NCBI GenBank assembly: GCA_049964655.1
Contig: JBMFXC010000001.1
Location: 1 to 64,000, forward strand
Source: JAJZJT01 sp049964655
GTDB taxonomy: Bacteria > Actinomycetota > Acidimicrobiia > Acidimicrobiales > RAAP-2
Reading direction: 5' to 3'
Length of the DNA stretch: 64,000 nt
Shown piece after piece: positions 16,560 to 26,987 of this stretch. How positions within the stretch are numbered: the stretch's first letter is position 1; every line of letters starts with the position of its first letter. The notes below the pieces were generated by a model. The model saw only the letters and a program-made list of their open reading frames with translations. It was not told the origin of the DNA and made no database searches. Both the position numbers and the translations under genes were made by a program.

Positions 16560-17099
16560 TCAGAACGGCACCACCGCGTCGTCCCGTCCGAAGGCTCGGC
16601 CGTCCTCTAGCTCCACCCACGCGTGGGCCCACACCTCGCCGCTCTGTCGCCGGGCCACGCCGAGGTGCAAACGAGGCTCGAGCCGGCGCAGCACGCGGGC
16701 GGTGACGAGCGCTTGACGGAGGCAGGGCCCCGGGCCGGACGCCAGCTGCCGACCGAACACCTCGGCCAGTCTCACCCGGTCCTGCTCGGTCGCCGTGAGC
16801 GCCGCGGGCTCGGTGACCCGGCGATCGCCGGACAGCGCATCTGGGGCCCGCGGGGTCGACCCGGGGGCCAACTCGGCCCCGAAGGCTCTCGACAGCCGAG
16901 GCAACGGGACGACGCGCACGCTCGCCTCGGCAGCGGCCCACAGTCCCGCCACGACGATGACGTTCCCGATGCCGCCCAGCCCGCCGCCACGGAGGCGACG
17001 GAGACCGAGCCGGGCGACGGTTGCCAGACGACGCCCCCTCGACGGCAGCGACCGCCACCAACGGCGAGACCTCAGCCGCCTCACCGCGCCGGCTCCCAC
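16560..17099 (-). CDS. Lasso peptide B2 protein (transglutaminase-like leader peptidase)
   Basis: A 179-residue cysteine protease of the transglutaminase-core family. Cys126 in SGPGPCLRQALVTARVLRR and His159 in VWAHAWVELEDGR form the Cys-His pair. The third, acidic, residue is probably one of the Asp residues at 166-174. It removes the leader after the Thr-x site. An N-terminal arginine-rich region with a short hydrophobic segment (GNVIVVAGLWAAAEA) is usual for actinobacterial B2 proteins. GTG 17099 follows AAGGG. It is the first lasso gene in the minus-strand run. Confidence 0.88.
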   Translation of the reverse strand: MGAGAVRRLRSRRWWRSLPSRGRRLATVARLGLRRLRGGGLGGIGNVIVVAGLWAAAEASVRVVPLPRLSRAFGAELAPGSTPRAPDALSGDRRVTEPAALTATEQDRVRLAEVFGRQLASGPGPCLRQALVTARVLRRLEPRLHLGVARRQSGEVWAHAWVELEDGRAFGRDDAVVPF

Positions 17100-17178
17100 G
17101 TCCAGCCCTTCTCGCAGGGAGCCCCTGGCCCGAGCAGGCGGGGCGCCGTGCCCGCCCGGCCGACGGTCCTCGGGAGCC

Positions 17179-17505
17179 TCAGGCTTCAGCCCGGTACCGG
17201 CGCCGCCGAGTCAGCACCAGGCCGGCGGCAACCGCAACGAGGCCGATACCGGCCAGCTCTTCGACGTCGGCACCGGTGAAGGGCAGGCTGGTCACCGAGC
17301 TCTTCGTCGCCGGGCTTCCCGTGAAGGGCAGCTGGTTCGGGTCAGTCGACACCGGCGGCGTGCCACCTTGGATCGGCTGGCCGGTGGGCGGCGGCGTGAC
17401 GTACGGAGGAGTACCAGCAGCAGCGACCCCCGGTGCGGCAAGCCCGCCGACAGCCAGCGAACCGAGCACGACGCCCCCTGCGGCTATCAGGTTCCTGATC
17501 CTCAC
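17179..17505 (-). CDS. Secreted protein with duplicated LPFTG sorting signal
   Basis: A 108-residue protein with a signal peptide (LIAAGGVVLGSLAVGG to about AAPGVAAAG), a Pro/Thr-rich mature part and two LPFTG motifs at residues 59-63 and 74-78. Only the second is followed by a hydrophobic segment (IGLVAVAAGLVL) and a basic tail (RRRRYRAEA), the arrangement sortases require. GTG 17505 has GGAGGA about 12 bases upstream. It could be anchored to the wall by the class E sortase at 5.9 kb. It is 79 bases upstream of the B2 gene and may share its transcript, though a role in lasso biosynthesis is not implied. Confidence 0.8.
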   Translation of the reverse strand: MRIRNLIAAGGVVLGSLAVGGLAAPGVAAAGTPPYVTPPPTGQPIQGGTPPVSTDPNQLPFTGSPATKSSVTSLPFTGADVEELAGIGLVAVAAGLVLTRRRRYRAEA

Positions 17506-17868
17506 TGAAAGTGGTCCTCCGTCTCGCTGCCCACACCGCTTCGCTGGGCACCCCGTGCCCACTGCGCACCCGGCACCTCTCGGCTCCTCCCAGCATGAAC
17601 GGTCACCGGGGCTGGCGCAACCTCCCTTGGCCCCCTCCGTCAGCCTAACTACGCACCGAGGGGTACTTACCACGCTCCGCAGTCGTTTGGTCGTCTCGAC
17701 ACCCGCCGCGTCGGAGCACGCTCTCAACCGGAGGACCGACCCTCCCGCCAGGTCCCACGGCTCCCGGTACTGCCGACCGCTTGCGTGCTGCCCCGCGGTG
17801 GGGCACGCTGACGACGCAGTCCCGCCCTACCGGTCCCGGCTCACCGCGATGGCCGCCTGGGCCCGAGC
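17506..17868. other. Divergent intergenic region
   Basis: About 360 bases between the LPFTG gene and the FAD enzyme gene. A slightly AT-richer patch at 17640-17680 (CCTAACTACGCACC lies in it) is the likeliest promoter area. I saw no convincing small gene, riboswitch or RNA gene. Confidence 0.4.
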
Positions 17869-19386
17869 ATGGAGAACAGGGGGGCCGACGTGGACGGATT
17901 CGAGCTCGTGGCGGCCTTGGCCGAGGTGGTCGGAGCAGCCCACGTCACCTCGGGCGCCACGATCAACCCCGACGACACCGGCGACGAGTCGCTCACCGTG
18001 CCTTCCAGAGCTCCGCGTGCCGTCGTCCGGCCGTCCTCGACGACCGAGGTGGCAGCCATCGTCGAGCTGGCCCGCCGCCACGGCGTCCCGCTCACCCCAC
18101 GCGGCGCAGGCACGGGGCTCTCGGGCGGTGCCACCCCACCAACCGACGGCGTGGTCGTGGCCTTCGACCGCATGGACGCCATCCTCGAGCTCGACACGGC
18201 CAACCATGTCGCCGTCGTCCAACCCGGCGTCACCCTGGCCACCCTCGAGAGCGCCTTGGCGCCGCTCGGGCTCGTCTACCCGGTGTTCCCCGGCGAGCTC
18301 TCGGCGTCGATCGGCGGCAACGTAGCCACCAATGCCGGGGGGATGCGCGCCGTCAAGTACGGGGTGACCCGGCATCACGTCCTCGGCCTCGAGCTCGTGC
18401 TCGGCACCGGCGAGGTGGTCCGAACGGGCGGGCGCTTCGTGAAGGCGACCTCCGGCTACGACCTGACCCAGCTCGTCCTCGGCTCCGAGGGCACACTGGC
18501 CCTGGTCACCGAGGCCACGCTGCGCCTCCACCCGCGCCCGCCGCACGCCACGACCGTTCTGGCCCCGTTCGCCTCCCTGCGAGCCGTGTCCGCCGCCGTG
18601 CCCGCGGTGATCTCGAGTGGGACCGACCCGATGATCGTCGAGTACATCGACCTGGTGTCGATGGCCGGGATCACCGAGAACGCCGGCATCGAGCTCGGCA
18701 TCCCCGACCAGGTGCGCGACCAGGCCCTCGCCTACCTCGTCGTCACCCTCGAGCAGCACCGGCTCGATCGGCTCGACGAGGACGTCGAGTCCCTCGCAAC
18801 CCTGCTGGCCAGCCTCGGCGCCCTCGACGTCTACGTGCTCCCCGGACCGGCGGGGGCAGCTCTGATCACCGCCAGGGAGCGAGCATTCTGGGCCGCCAAG
18901 GCGGCCGGCGCCAACGACATCGTCGACGTGGTCGTTCCCCGGGCGGCGATCCCCGACTACCTCGAGCGGGTCGGACGGCTCGCCGCCGAGGCCGGCGCGC
19001 TGGTGATCGGATGTGGGCACGTCGGCGACGGCAACGTCCACCTCTCGGTCTTCGAGCCCGACCCCGACGCGTGCCACCGGCTCGTCCACGCCATCGTCGC
19101 GGCCGGGGTGGAGCTGGACGGGGCCGTGTCGGGCGAGCACGGGATCGGCCGTGCCAAGCGCGACCTCTACGTGGCCCTCGAGGACCCGGCCAAGCTGGCG
19201 CTGATGCGTCGGCTGAAGAAGGCATTCGACCCTGCTGGCATCTTGAACCCGGAGGCCCTGCTCCCACCTGCCCCTCCCGAACCGGGAACGAGCCCGACCA
19301 GAGCGGGCCACGAGCGAGGAGCGCCCGGCCGAGCTGACGGAGCATCCGGCGGAAGTGACGGAGCAAAGGAGACTTCTCCCACATGA
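17869..19386 (+). CDS. FAD-linked 2-hydroxyacid dehydrogenase (GlcD / D-lactate dehydrogenase type)
   Basis: A 505-residue flavoprotein. The FAD-binding domain has VPLTPRGAGTGLSGGATPP and FPGELSASIGGNVATNAGG, followed by VLGSEGTLALVTEATLRL. The C-terminal oxidase domain has GCGHVGDGNVHLSVF and SGEHGIGRAKRDLY, which supply catalytic histidines in this family. It oxidises a 2-hydroxyacid such as glycolate or D-lactate to the 2-oxoacid, usually passing electrons to quinone or an electron-transfer protein. The last 40 residues are low-complexity Gly/Pro/Ala. Its stop overlaps the next ATG, so it is coupled to the TPP enzyme that could act on its product. Confidence 0.9.
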   Translation: MENRGADVDGFELVAALAEVVGAAHVTSGATINPDDTGDESLTVPSRAPRAVVRPSSTTEVAAIVELARRHGVPLTPRGAGTGLSGGATPPTDGVVVAFDRMDAILELDTANHVAVVQPGVTLATLESALAPLGLVYPVFPGELSASIGGNVATNAGGMRAVKYGVTRHHVLGLELVLGTGEVVRTGGRFVKATSGYDLTQLVLGSEGTLALVTEATLRLHPRPPHATTVLAPFASLRAVSAAVPAVISSGTDPMIVEYIDLVSMAGITENAGIELGIPDQVRDQALAYLVVTLEQHRLDRLDEDVESLATLLASLGALDVYVLPGPAGAALITARERAFWAAKAAGANDIVDVVVPRAAIPDYLERVGRLAAEAGALVIGCGHVGDGNVHLSVFEPDPDACHRLVHAIVAAGVELDGAVSGEHGIGRAKRDLYVALEDPAKLALMRRLKKAFDPAGILNPEALLPPAPPEPGTSPTRAGHERGAPGRADGASGGSDGAKETSPT

Positions 19387-20942
19387 ACGGAGCCCGCGCC
19401 CTGCTCGAGACGCTCGTCGCCCACGAGGTCGACACGTGCTTCATGAACCCCGGCACGTCCGAGATGCACTTCGTGGCCGCCCTCGACGACGTACCGGCGA
19501 TGCGGAGCGTCCTCTGTCTGTTCGAGGGGGTGGCAACAGGAGCAGCCGACGGTTTCGCCCGCCTGGCCGGCCGACCGGCGGCCGTCCTCCTCCACCTCGG
19601 ACCGGGGCTCGGGAACGGCCTGGCCAACCTGCACAACGCCCGACGTGCCCACAGCCCGCTCGTCGCCGTCGTCGGCGACCACGCGACCACACACTGGAAG
19701 TACGACGCCCAGCTCCAGTCTGACATCGAGACGGTCGCTCGCAACGTCTCGACCTTCGTCCACACGAGCCTGTCCACCGAGTCGCTCGGGTCGGACGTCG
19801 CAGCAGCAGTCGCCGCTGCCGTGGGCGCGCCGGGATCGGTGGCCACCCTCATCCTGCCCGCCGACGTCTCGTGGTCCGAAGGAGCCTCCCCGGTCGTGGA
19901 GGCTCAGGCGGTGCCGGTGACCCGTCCCGTCGACACCACCGAGCTCGACGGAGCGGCGGCGGCCCTCCGGGGCGGTGGCCCGTGCGCCGTCCTCATCGGG
20001 GGGCGGGCGTGCGCCGGCACGGCGTTGGAGCGTGCTGCAGCGATCGCCGCGGCCACCGGGGCCAAGCTCCTCGCCGAGACGTTCCCTGCCCGGCTCGAAC
20101 GCGGCGCAGGCCGTCCACCCGTCGAGCGGCTCGGCTACCTGGCCGAGTTCACCGCCATGCAGCTCGAGGGCATCGCCCACCTGGTCCTCGTCGACGCCGC
20201 CTCACCCGTCTCGTTCTTTGCCTACCCCGGCAAACCCAGCGACCTCGTCCCCGAGGGTTGCCAGGTCCACACCGTCGCCGGGCCGGGAGACGACGTCGAC
20301 GGCGCCCTCGAGGCCCTGGCCCACCTGGTGGGGGCCACGCCCGACCAGGCCCCCCGACAGCAGGCTGGCTCCTCCGGCATGCCGCACGGCGCCCTCGACG
20401 CCGCAGCGGTGGCCGCCGTCATCGGCCAGCTCCTTCCCGAGGGTGCCATCGTCTCCGACGAAGGGAACACTTCCGGGCTGTTCGTCTCCGGGGCAACGGC
20501 CGGTTCCCCACCCCACGACTGGCTCTGCCTCGCCGGAGGTGCCATCGGCCAAGGGCTCCCGGTGGCCCTCGGCGCGGCCATCGCCTGCCCCGATCGTCGT
20601 GTGGTCGCCCTCGAGGCCGACGGCAGCTCCCTCTATACGCCCCAGGCCTGGTGGTCGATGGCCCGTGCCGGCTGCGACGTGACCACGGTGCTCCTCAACA
20701 ACGGCTCCTACGCCATCTTGAACCTCGAGCTCGACCGTGTCGGCGCCGAACGGCCGGGTCCCCGGGCCAAGGACATGCTCGACCTCGGCCGCCCTGACAT
20801 CGACTTCGTCTCCCTCGCCCGCGGCATGGGAGTCCCCGCGGAGCGGGCTACCACCGCCGAAGAGCTTGCCGCCGCTCTCGGCCGGTCGTTCGCCACACCG
20901 GGGCCGAGCGTCGTCGAGGTGCCCGTTCCTTCGATCCTCTGA
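19383..20942 (+). CDS. ilvX: TPP-dependent enzyme, IlvX-like acetolactate synthase large-subunit homologue
   Basis: A 519-residue thiamine diphosphate enzyme. The N-terminal domain reads FMNPGTSEMHFVAALDDVPA and FEGVATGAADGFARLAGRPA, with the TPP-activating Glu. The C-terminal cofactor domain has EADGSSLYTPQAWWSMAR and LLNNGSYAILN, with the GDG-type metal site changed to ADG. This matches the mycobacterial IlvX group, which resembles acetolactate synthase and benzoylformate decarboxylase but is not part of the main ilvBN operon. ATGA overlap with the hydroxyacid dehydrogenase suggests the pair converts a hydroxyacid to an oxoacid and then an aldehyde or condensation product. The exact substrate is unknown. 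Confidence 0.85.
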   Translation: MNGARALLETLVAHEVDTCFMNPGTSEMHFVAALDDVPAMRSVLCLFEGVATGAADGFARLAGRPAAVLLHLGPGLGNGLANLHNARRAHSPLVAVVGDHATTHWKYDAQLQSDIETVARNVSTFVHTSLSTESLGSDVAAAVAAAVGAPGSVATLILPADVSWSEGASPVVEAQAVPVTRPVDTTELDGAAAALRGGGPCAVLIGGRACAGTALERAAAIAAATGAKLLAETFPARLERGAGRPPVERLGYLAEFTAMQLEGIAHLVLVDAASPVSFFAYPGKPSDLVPEGCQVHTVAGPGDDVDGALEALAHLVGATPDQAPRQQAGSSGMPHGALDAAAVAAVIGQLLPEGAIVSDEGNTSGLFVSGATAGSPPHDWLCLAGGAIGQGLPVALGAAIACPDRRVVALEADGSSLYTPQAWWSMARAGCDVTTVLLNNGSYAILNLELDRVGAERPGPRAKDMLDLGRPDIDFVSLARGMGVPAERATTAEELAAALGRSFATPGPSVVEVPVPSIL

Positions 20943-21213
20943 CCCTCTGACGACGCACGACGTTCGGCCAGCGACAGTGGCTCGAGGCTCGCCGGGCGCC
21001 CGGCTGGCACCCATCGGACCTACGCCGTCTGAGAGACCTCCGCTGGCTCCGAGCCGTGCCGATGCGGGCGTTGCTCCCGTTCGCCTCCCTCGGGAGGAAC
21101 TGACCACGCCACCGGTCCCGGGCCAGCCTCTCCGCCCGAGCCCACCACCTGACGGCGACCGCGCCGACGACACCCGCGGCGACGAGTGGAGCGATGTACA
21201 ACGTGACCACCAC
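20848..21213 (-). CDS. Possible small membrane protein
   Basis: A minus-strand frame with an AGGAGG site abutting its start and an N-terminal helix (LYIAPLVAAGVVGAVAVRWW) followed by a basic region. The first 40 residues look like a genuine small membrane protein. The rest is Arg/Ser-rich and runs 95 bases into the end of the convergent TPP gene, which is unusual. Either the gene is real with a loose tail or a frameshift hides an earlier stop. No homologue is recognised. Confidence 0.3.
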   Translation of the reverse strand: MVVTLYIAPLVAAGVVGAVAVRWWARAERLARDRWRGQFLPREANGSNARIGTARSQRRSLRRRRSDGCQPGARRASSHCRWPNVVRRQRVRGSKERAPRRRSAPVWRTTGRERRQALRRW

Positions 21214-21526
21214 CTCCTGCCAACAGAGCCACGGCTGCTCGCCACGACCCGGCAGGCCCGCCCGGGGCCGCCGGTGGTGGACCTACAGGGCGAACGTTCC
21301 CGGACACGGCACTAGGTCGGCGGGCGCGGCAGGGACGAAGGTCCCAACGTGATCTGGCCGCTCCCCTCCCTCACCTCGCGACCTGCGCTGCCGGGCTCCG
21401 GCAGATGCTCGCGCCCGGACCCGATCATGACCTTCGGCCCTGGGGCCAGCCGAGCAAGAGGCGTACCGTCGATCGGTAGCGGCCGGTCCGGTCACCTCGA
21501 CCCGGTCGGCACAGAAGAGGGCTGCC
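21214..21526. other. Intergenic region upstream of the synthetase-like gene
   Basis: About 310 bases with no supported gene. It must hold the promoter for the AMP-dependent synthetase homologue. I see no clear hairpin or RNA. Confidence 0.4.
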
Positions 21527-23332
<1,806 letters not shown>

Positions 23333-23417
23333 GGTGCCGGTCGACCAGAGGGCCGTCGTGCTCTGTCGACCCCTGTCGGCTACCGAGTCGGTCCGCTCCG
23401 ACGGACCGCCAGAGCGC

Positions 23418-23717
23418 TCAGGCCGGGCTCGGCACCACCGCGGGGTCGGAGGCATCCGGCGTCACCCCGGTGCGCCCCGGAACACCACTGCCGATCTGAC
23501 TGAAGCCGGCAAGGGCCCGGTACAGGTCGGCCGACGCCTCGTCGAACTGCACCCAGGACGAGCCGTCGCTCGGATCAGGGATCAGCACCGGCAACGCCTC
23601 CACCACGGCCTCGAGGAGGTCGATGACCCCGCCGAGCCCATCCGGCGTGCACCTGCCCACCGGGCCAACCATCCGCTGCTGTTCCTGGCCTCCCCCGCGG
23701 GGGGTCTCGTCGCTCAT
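23418..23717 (-). CDS. Hypothetical protein in UspA operon (99 aa)
   Basis: A 99-residue acidic protein with a Gly/Gln-rich start and a helical middle (GGVIDLLEAVVEALPVLIPD) followed by VQFDEASADLYRALAGF. ATG 23717 follows a GAGGAGGAG site and overlaps the preceding stop (ATGA). It is the last of three coupled genes after uspA. Function unknown. Confidence 0.65.
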   Translation of the reverse strand: MSDETPRGGGQEQQRMVGPVGRCTPDGLGGVIDLLEAVVEALPVLIPDPSDGSSWVQFDEASADLYRALAGFSQIGSGVPGRTGVTPDASDPAVVPSPA

Positions 23718-24073
23718 ACCGGCTCCCTCCTCCTCGGCCCCACGTAGGGGCCCAGCACCGACACGCTCCTCGGCTGGCACCGGGCCGTCGCATCGCGTTC
23801 CTGCTCGTCCAGCCTCCAGGCCGCCAGGTGCGCGGCCAAGCGCAGGGCGGCGGTCGCTGCACCCGCCGCCGTCGACGTCGCAGCGAAGCCGCCTCCCTCG
23901 ACCCGCCGAGCCGCCAGCTCGAGCACAGCCGGTCGCTGTCCCGCCAGGCGGAGCAACGCCTCGGCCCGGTCCCCGACCAGTTGGACGGGGCCGACCAGGG
24001 CGAGTGCCAACGACCGAGCGGCCAACCGGTCGACCAACGACCAAGTCCGGCGCGGTGGAGCCTCCACCCTCAC
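23714..24073 (-). CDS. Hypothetical protein in UspA operon (119 aa)
   Basis: A 119-residue Ala/Leu/Arg-rich helical protein (DRLAARSLALALVGPVQLVG; LLRLAGQRPAVLELAARRVE). It overlaps uspA upstream (GTGA) and the next gene downstream (ATGA), so translation of all three is coupled. No recognised domain. The Ala-rich helices suggest a helical bundle, perhaps an oligomer with its neighbour. Confidence 0.6.
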   Translation of the reverse strand: MRVEAPPRRTWSLVDRLAARSLALALVGPVQLVGDRAEALLRLAGQRPAVLELAARRVEGGGFAATSTAAGAATAALRLAAHLAAWRLDEQERDATARCQPRSVSVLGPYVGPRRREPV

Positions 24074-24531
24074 AACGCCGTCTCCTCGGCATCGGCAACC
24101 ATGTGGGCCCGCGGCGAGCCACGGAAGACAACGACCGGGCAGGGAGCGTGCGTCACGCAGAAGAGGCTGACCGAGCCGAGCAGCGTGCCCGTCAGGCCTC
24201 CGTGTCCTCGGCTGCCCACCACGAGCACGTCGGCGTCCTCCGCTGCAGCCACTAGGCGCCGCGCTGGCGGACCTTCGACGGCCGTCAACTCGACCGGGAG
24301 CGTGGGATGGGCGCCCGTCACCGGCAAGGCGGCGTGCTCGAGGGCTCGCCGCACGACGGCGAGCCGGTCGACCACGACCCCGCTCCCTGGCACCCACATG
24401 TCCGAGTAGCGGTCCTCCCACGACATCACCGCCCGCAACGCCGCGCCTGTCTCCTCGGCTAGGTCGGCCGCCCAGGCAAAGGCCTTGGCCGAGGTGGGAG
24501 AGCCGTCGACACCGACGACGATCTGGTCCAT
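24070..24531 (-). CDS. Universal stress protein, UspA family
   Basis: A 153-residue single-domain UspA protein. It starts MDQIVVGVDGSPTSAKAFAW and ends with the ATP-binding loop GSRGHGGLTGTLLGSVS, the G-2x-G-9x-G-S pattern of ATP-binding members, then PCPVVVF. The role is general stress survival; the direct biochemical activity is uncertain. First gene of a three-gene coupled operon. Confidence 0.93.
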   Translation of the reverse strand: MDQIVVGVDGSPTSAKAFAWAADLAEETGAALRAVMSWEDRYSDMWVPGSGVVVDRLAVVRRALEHAALPVTGAHPTLPVELTAVEGPPARRLVAAAEDADVLVVGSRGHGGLTGTLLGSVSLFCVTHAPCPVVVFRGSPRAHMVADAEETAL

Positions 24532-24627
24532 ACGGGCACGATCGCGCCCAGGCCTGCCGCCCGGTAGGGCTGAAGGTCACTATCTCCCCCGCTCCCGTTG
24601 ATCCGGCTTCGGCGTCATCCCCACCCG

Positions 24628-25971
24628 TCATCGCTGTCCGGTCCTGGCCGCTGTCGTCGGCTCGAGGTAGTCGACGAACCAGGCACGGGCGAGCTCGGCC
24701 ACCTCCTCGAGCGCACCGGGCTCCTCGAACAGCTGGGTCGCCCCCGCCACGATGGCAAGGTGGTTGCGACCGCTCATCTGGCGTTGCGCATGGCGGCTCA
24801 GCGCCAGCGCCACGGCGTCCTCCCCGCCGGCGACGAACAGGGTGGGCGCTCGCACGTCACCGAGGCGCTGACCGGCCAGATCGGGCCGGCCGCCTCCGGA
24901 CACGACGGCGGCAACCGGAGTCGTGGGCTCTGCCGCCGCCCAGAGCGCTGCCGCCGCGCCCGTTCCAGCGCCGAAAAAACCGACGCGCTGACCGGCAGCC
25001 TCCGGCTGCCCGATCAGCCAGGTCGTCACCGCCTCGAGCCGCTCGGCAAGCGGCGCGACCGCAAAGACGGCACTCCGGTCTGACATCTCCTCGGGGGTCA
25101 GCAGGTCGACAAGGAGCGTCCCGAAGCCGGCGGTGTTCAAGAGGCCGGCCGCGGTGCGGCTCCGCGGGCCGAAACGGCTGCCGCTACTGCCGTAGGCGAC
25201 GACGACGAGGCCTGAACAGCGCTCGGGGACCGTCAGGCGCCCCTCGAGCCGGACCCCAGCGGCGGTGAGGCCGACGTCCTCGTCGCGCACCGACGGGTCG
25301 TCGTTCCGGACCGGGACGACCACGGGCAGCTGGGCATGTGCCCGCTCGAGGAGCGCCCCCACCTCGGTGTCGGTGACCTGGGTGAAGTCTTCGTAGCACT
25401 GGCCGACGGCCACGAACGGCTGCGGGAGCTCGAGGCAGACCACCTCGTCGGCCACCTCGGCGAGGGACCGGACGGCCGACTGGGAACCGACCGGAACGGC
25501 GAGCACGACCCGGGACGCCCCGCGGGCACGGACCACCTCGCAGGCAGCGCGGGCCGTCGAACCGGTAGCTGCGCCGTCGTCGACGACCACCGCCGTCTTG
25601 CCCGCCAAGGGGACCGGCGGGCGAGTGGAGCGCACTCGAGCCGACTGGCGCTCGACCTCGGCTCGCTCACGTTCCTCGACGGCAACCAGGTCGCGGTCGT
25701 CGAGCCCGGCTGCCCGGAGGACCTCGCGGTCCAGCACCAGGACCCCATCCTCGCCGACGGCCCCCATGGCCAGCTCCGGCTGGAACGGCACACCCAGCTT
25801 CCGCACGACGACGACGTCGAGCGGAGCTCCGAGCAGCTCGGCCACGACAGCAGCGACGGGGATGCCTCCCCGAAGGAGGCCGAGGACCACGGTGCCACTC
25901 TGGAAGTGCCCCTCGCCGACCAACTGCTCGCCCAAGCACCGCCCTGCCTCGTACCGGTCGTGGAACTCCAT
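24628..25971 (-). CDS. Phosphoribosyltransferase-alpha/beta hydrolase fusion with degenerate hydrolase triad
   Basis: A 447-residue two-domain protein. Residues 1-215 are a PRTase: GTVVLGLLRGGIPVAAVVAE near the start and the PRPP loop AVVVDDGAATGSTARAA. Residues 220-447 resemble dienelactone hydrolase. In that half the nucleophile elbow, normally GASTG, reads GAGTG (Ser to Gly), and the histidine motif, normally ATHLFEEPG, reads ATQLFEEPG (His to Gln). Hydrolytic activity is therefore doubtful, while the PRTase site looks intact. Fusions of this type are common in bacteria but their substrate is not known. ATG 25971 has CAGGAGG upstream. Confidence 0.88.
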   Translation of the reverse strand: MEFHDRYEAGRCLGEQLVGEGHFQSGTVVLGLLRGGIPVAAVVAELLGAPLDVVVVRKLGVPFQPELAMGAVGEDGVLVLDREVLRAAGLDDRDLVAVEERERAEVERQSARVRSTRPPVPLAGKTAVVVDDGAATGSTARAACEVVRARGASRVVLAVPVGSQSAVRSLAEVADEVVCLELPQPFVAVGQCYEDFTQVTDTEVGALLERAHAQLPVVVPVRNDDPSVRDEDVGLTAAGVRLEGRLTVPERCSGLVVVAYGSSGSRFGPRSRTAAGLLNTAGFGTLLVDLLTPEEMSDRSAVFAVAPLAERLEAVTTWLIGQPEAAGQRVGFFGAGTGAAAALWAAAEPTTPVAAVVSGGGRPDLAGQRLGDVRAPTLFVAGGEDAVALALSRHAQRQMSGRNHLAIVAGATQLFEEPGALEEVAELARAWFVDYLEPTTAARTGQR

Positions 25972-26210
25972 GGCAGCCTCCTGGCCCGACCCTTCAGCAG
26001 TGTCCGCCCGCCCGGCGCGGCCGGTCCAGGGCCGATCGGCAGGTCGTGTCCAGGGACCAGGGGCCAGGGGCCAGGGGCCTGCCGGACCTGGCCCAGCAGC
26101 CTCGGCGAGCTCGTCACAGATCGCCTCGACCATCCGATCGTTCGACCGGAGCGCCGGCCCCGGACGGTCGGCCCGTCAGTGGACGAGCCACGGTCCTGCC
26201 ACCAACACGC

Positions 26211-26666
26211 TCACACCCGGCGGATCGGCACCTTGGTAGTGGGGCGTTGCTCGGCCTGAGCGAGGGGCACGCGGACTTCGAGGATGCCGTCTTTGTAGGA
26301 GGCGTCCACGTTCCCCTTGTCCGCACCGTCGGGGAGCGCGAGGTCGCGGCTGAGCTCCCCGTAGCGGAACTCGCTCCGCACGACACCGTGCTCCTCGTCC
26401 TCGACCCGCTGCTGACGCCGAGCCTCGATGTGCAGCGTCGAGCCCGACACCGACACGTCGAGGTCCTCGCTTGGGTCGATGCCGGGAAGCTCGGCCCGCA
26501 CCACCAGCGCGCCGTCCTCCTCGATCTCCTCGACCCGGAACCAGCCTTCAGGCTCCACTGCCAGTTCGCCCAACCAGCCGAACCGCCGCGGCCAGCCGGC
26601 GTCGACGAACCGCCCCCATCGTCGGGGCCAGTCGACGTCTACCCGCTGCACTGCGCCACCTGCCAT
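26211..26666 (-). CDS. Small heat shock protein, Hsp20 family
   Basis: A 151-residue alpha-crystallin-type chaperone. The N-terminal part is Trp/Arg-rich (WPRRWGRFVDAGWPRRFGWL). The core includes VVRAELPGIDPSEDLDVSVS, a GVVRSEFRYGELSRDLALP strand pair and KDGILEVRVPLAQ, with a C-terminal TKVPI anchor of the I-x-I/V type. It holds unfolded proteins until ATP-dependent chaperones act. ATG 26666 follows GAGAGGAGGAGCG. It lies upstream of the PRTase-hydrolase gene in the same direction. Confidence 0.92.
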   Translation of the reverse strand: MAGGAVQRVDVDWPRRWGRFVDAGWPRRFGWLGELAVEPEGWFRVEEIEEDGALVVRAELPGIDPSEDLDVSVSGSTLHIEARRQQRVEDEEHGVVRSEFRYGELSRDLALPDGADKGNVDASYKDGILEVRVPLAQAEQRPTTKVPIRRV

Positions 26667-26987
26667 CGCTCCTCCTCTCACCGTCCGGGAAGGACAACCG
26701 GCCGGCCACCCTGTTCACTCCCCCGGCGCCGCCGCGGCCACCGTGGACGGCCCGACAACCGACGCCCACCGGTTGGGGCGGAGACCCGGTCCGACGTGCG
26801 ACGCACCGTCGGAACCGGGTTCCCTTCTCACCGTCGCGCCACGGCGCGCTCGGCCAGTAGTGCCGAAAGTCCCCAGGGAGGCGTCCGGCTCGACACCCTC
26901 GTCGTCGGTGCCTGCTGGTGCGTGCGCGGCCAGATCGACCCGCTCGCCCGTGCATCGGCACGAGAGCGCTCGCTACCATCGTGAAAC
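26667..26987. other. Divergent intergenic region
   Basis: About 320 bases between hsp20 and the methyltransferase gene. I see no supported gene. A heat-shock promoter or HAIR-like operator could lie here, but I found no clear inverted CTTGAGT repeat. Confidence 0.4.

Noticed and set aside
17506..17868. Riboswitch upstream of the LPFTG gene
   Set aside because: The G-rich leader suggested structure, but no cyclic-dinucleotide riboswitch consensus could be matched by eye.
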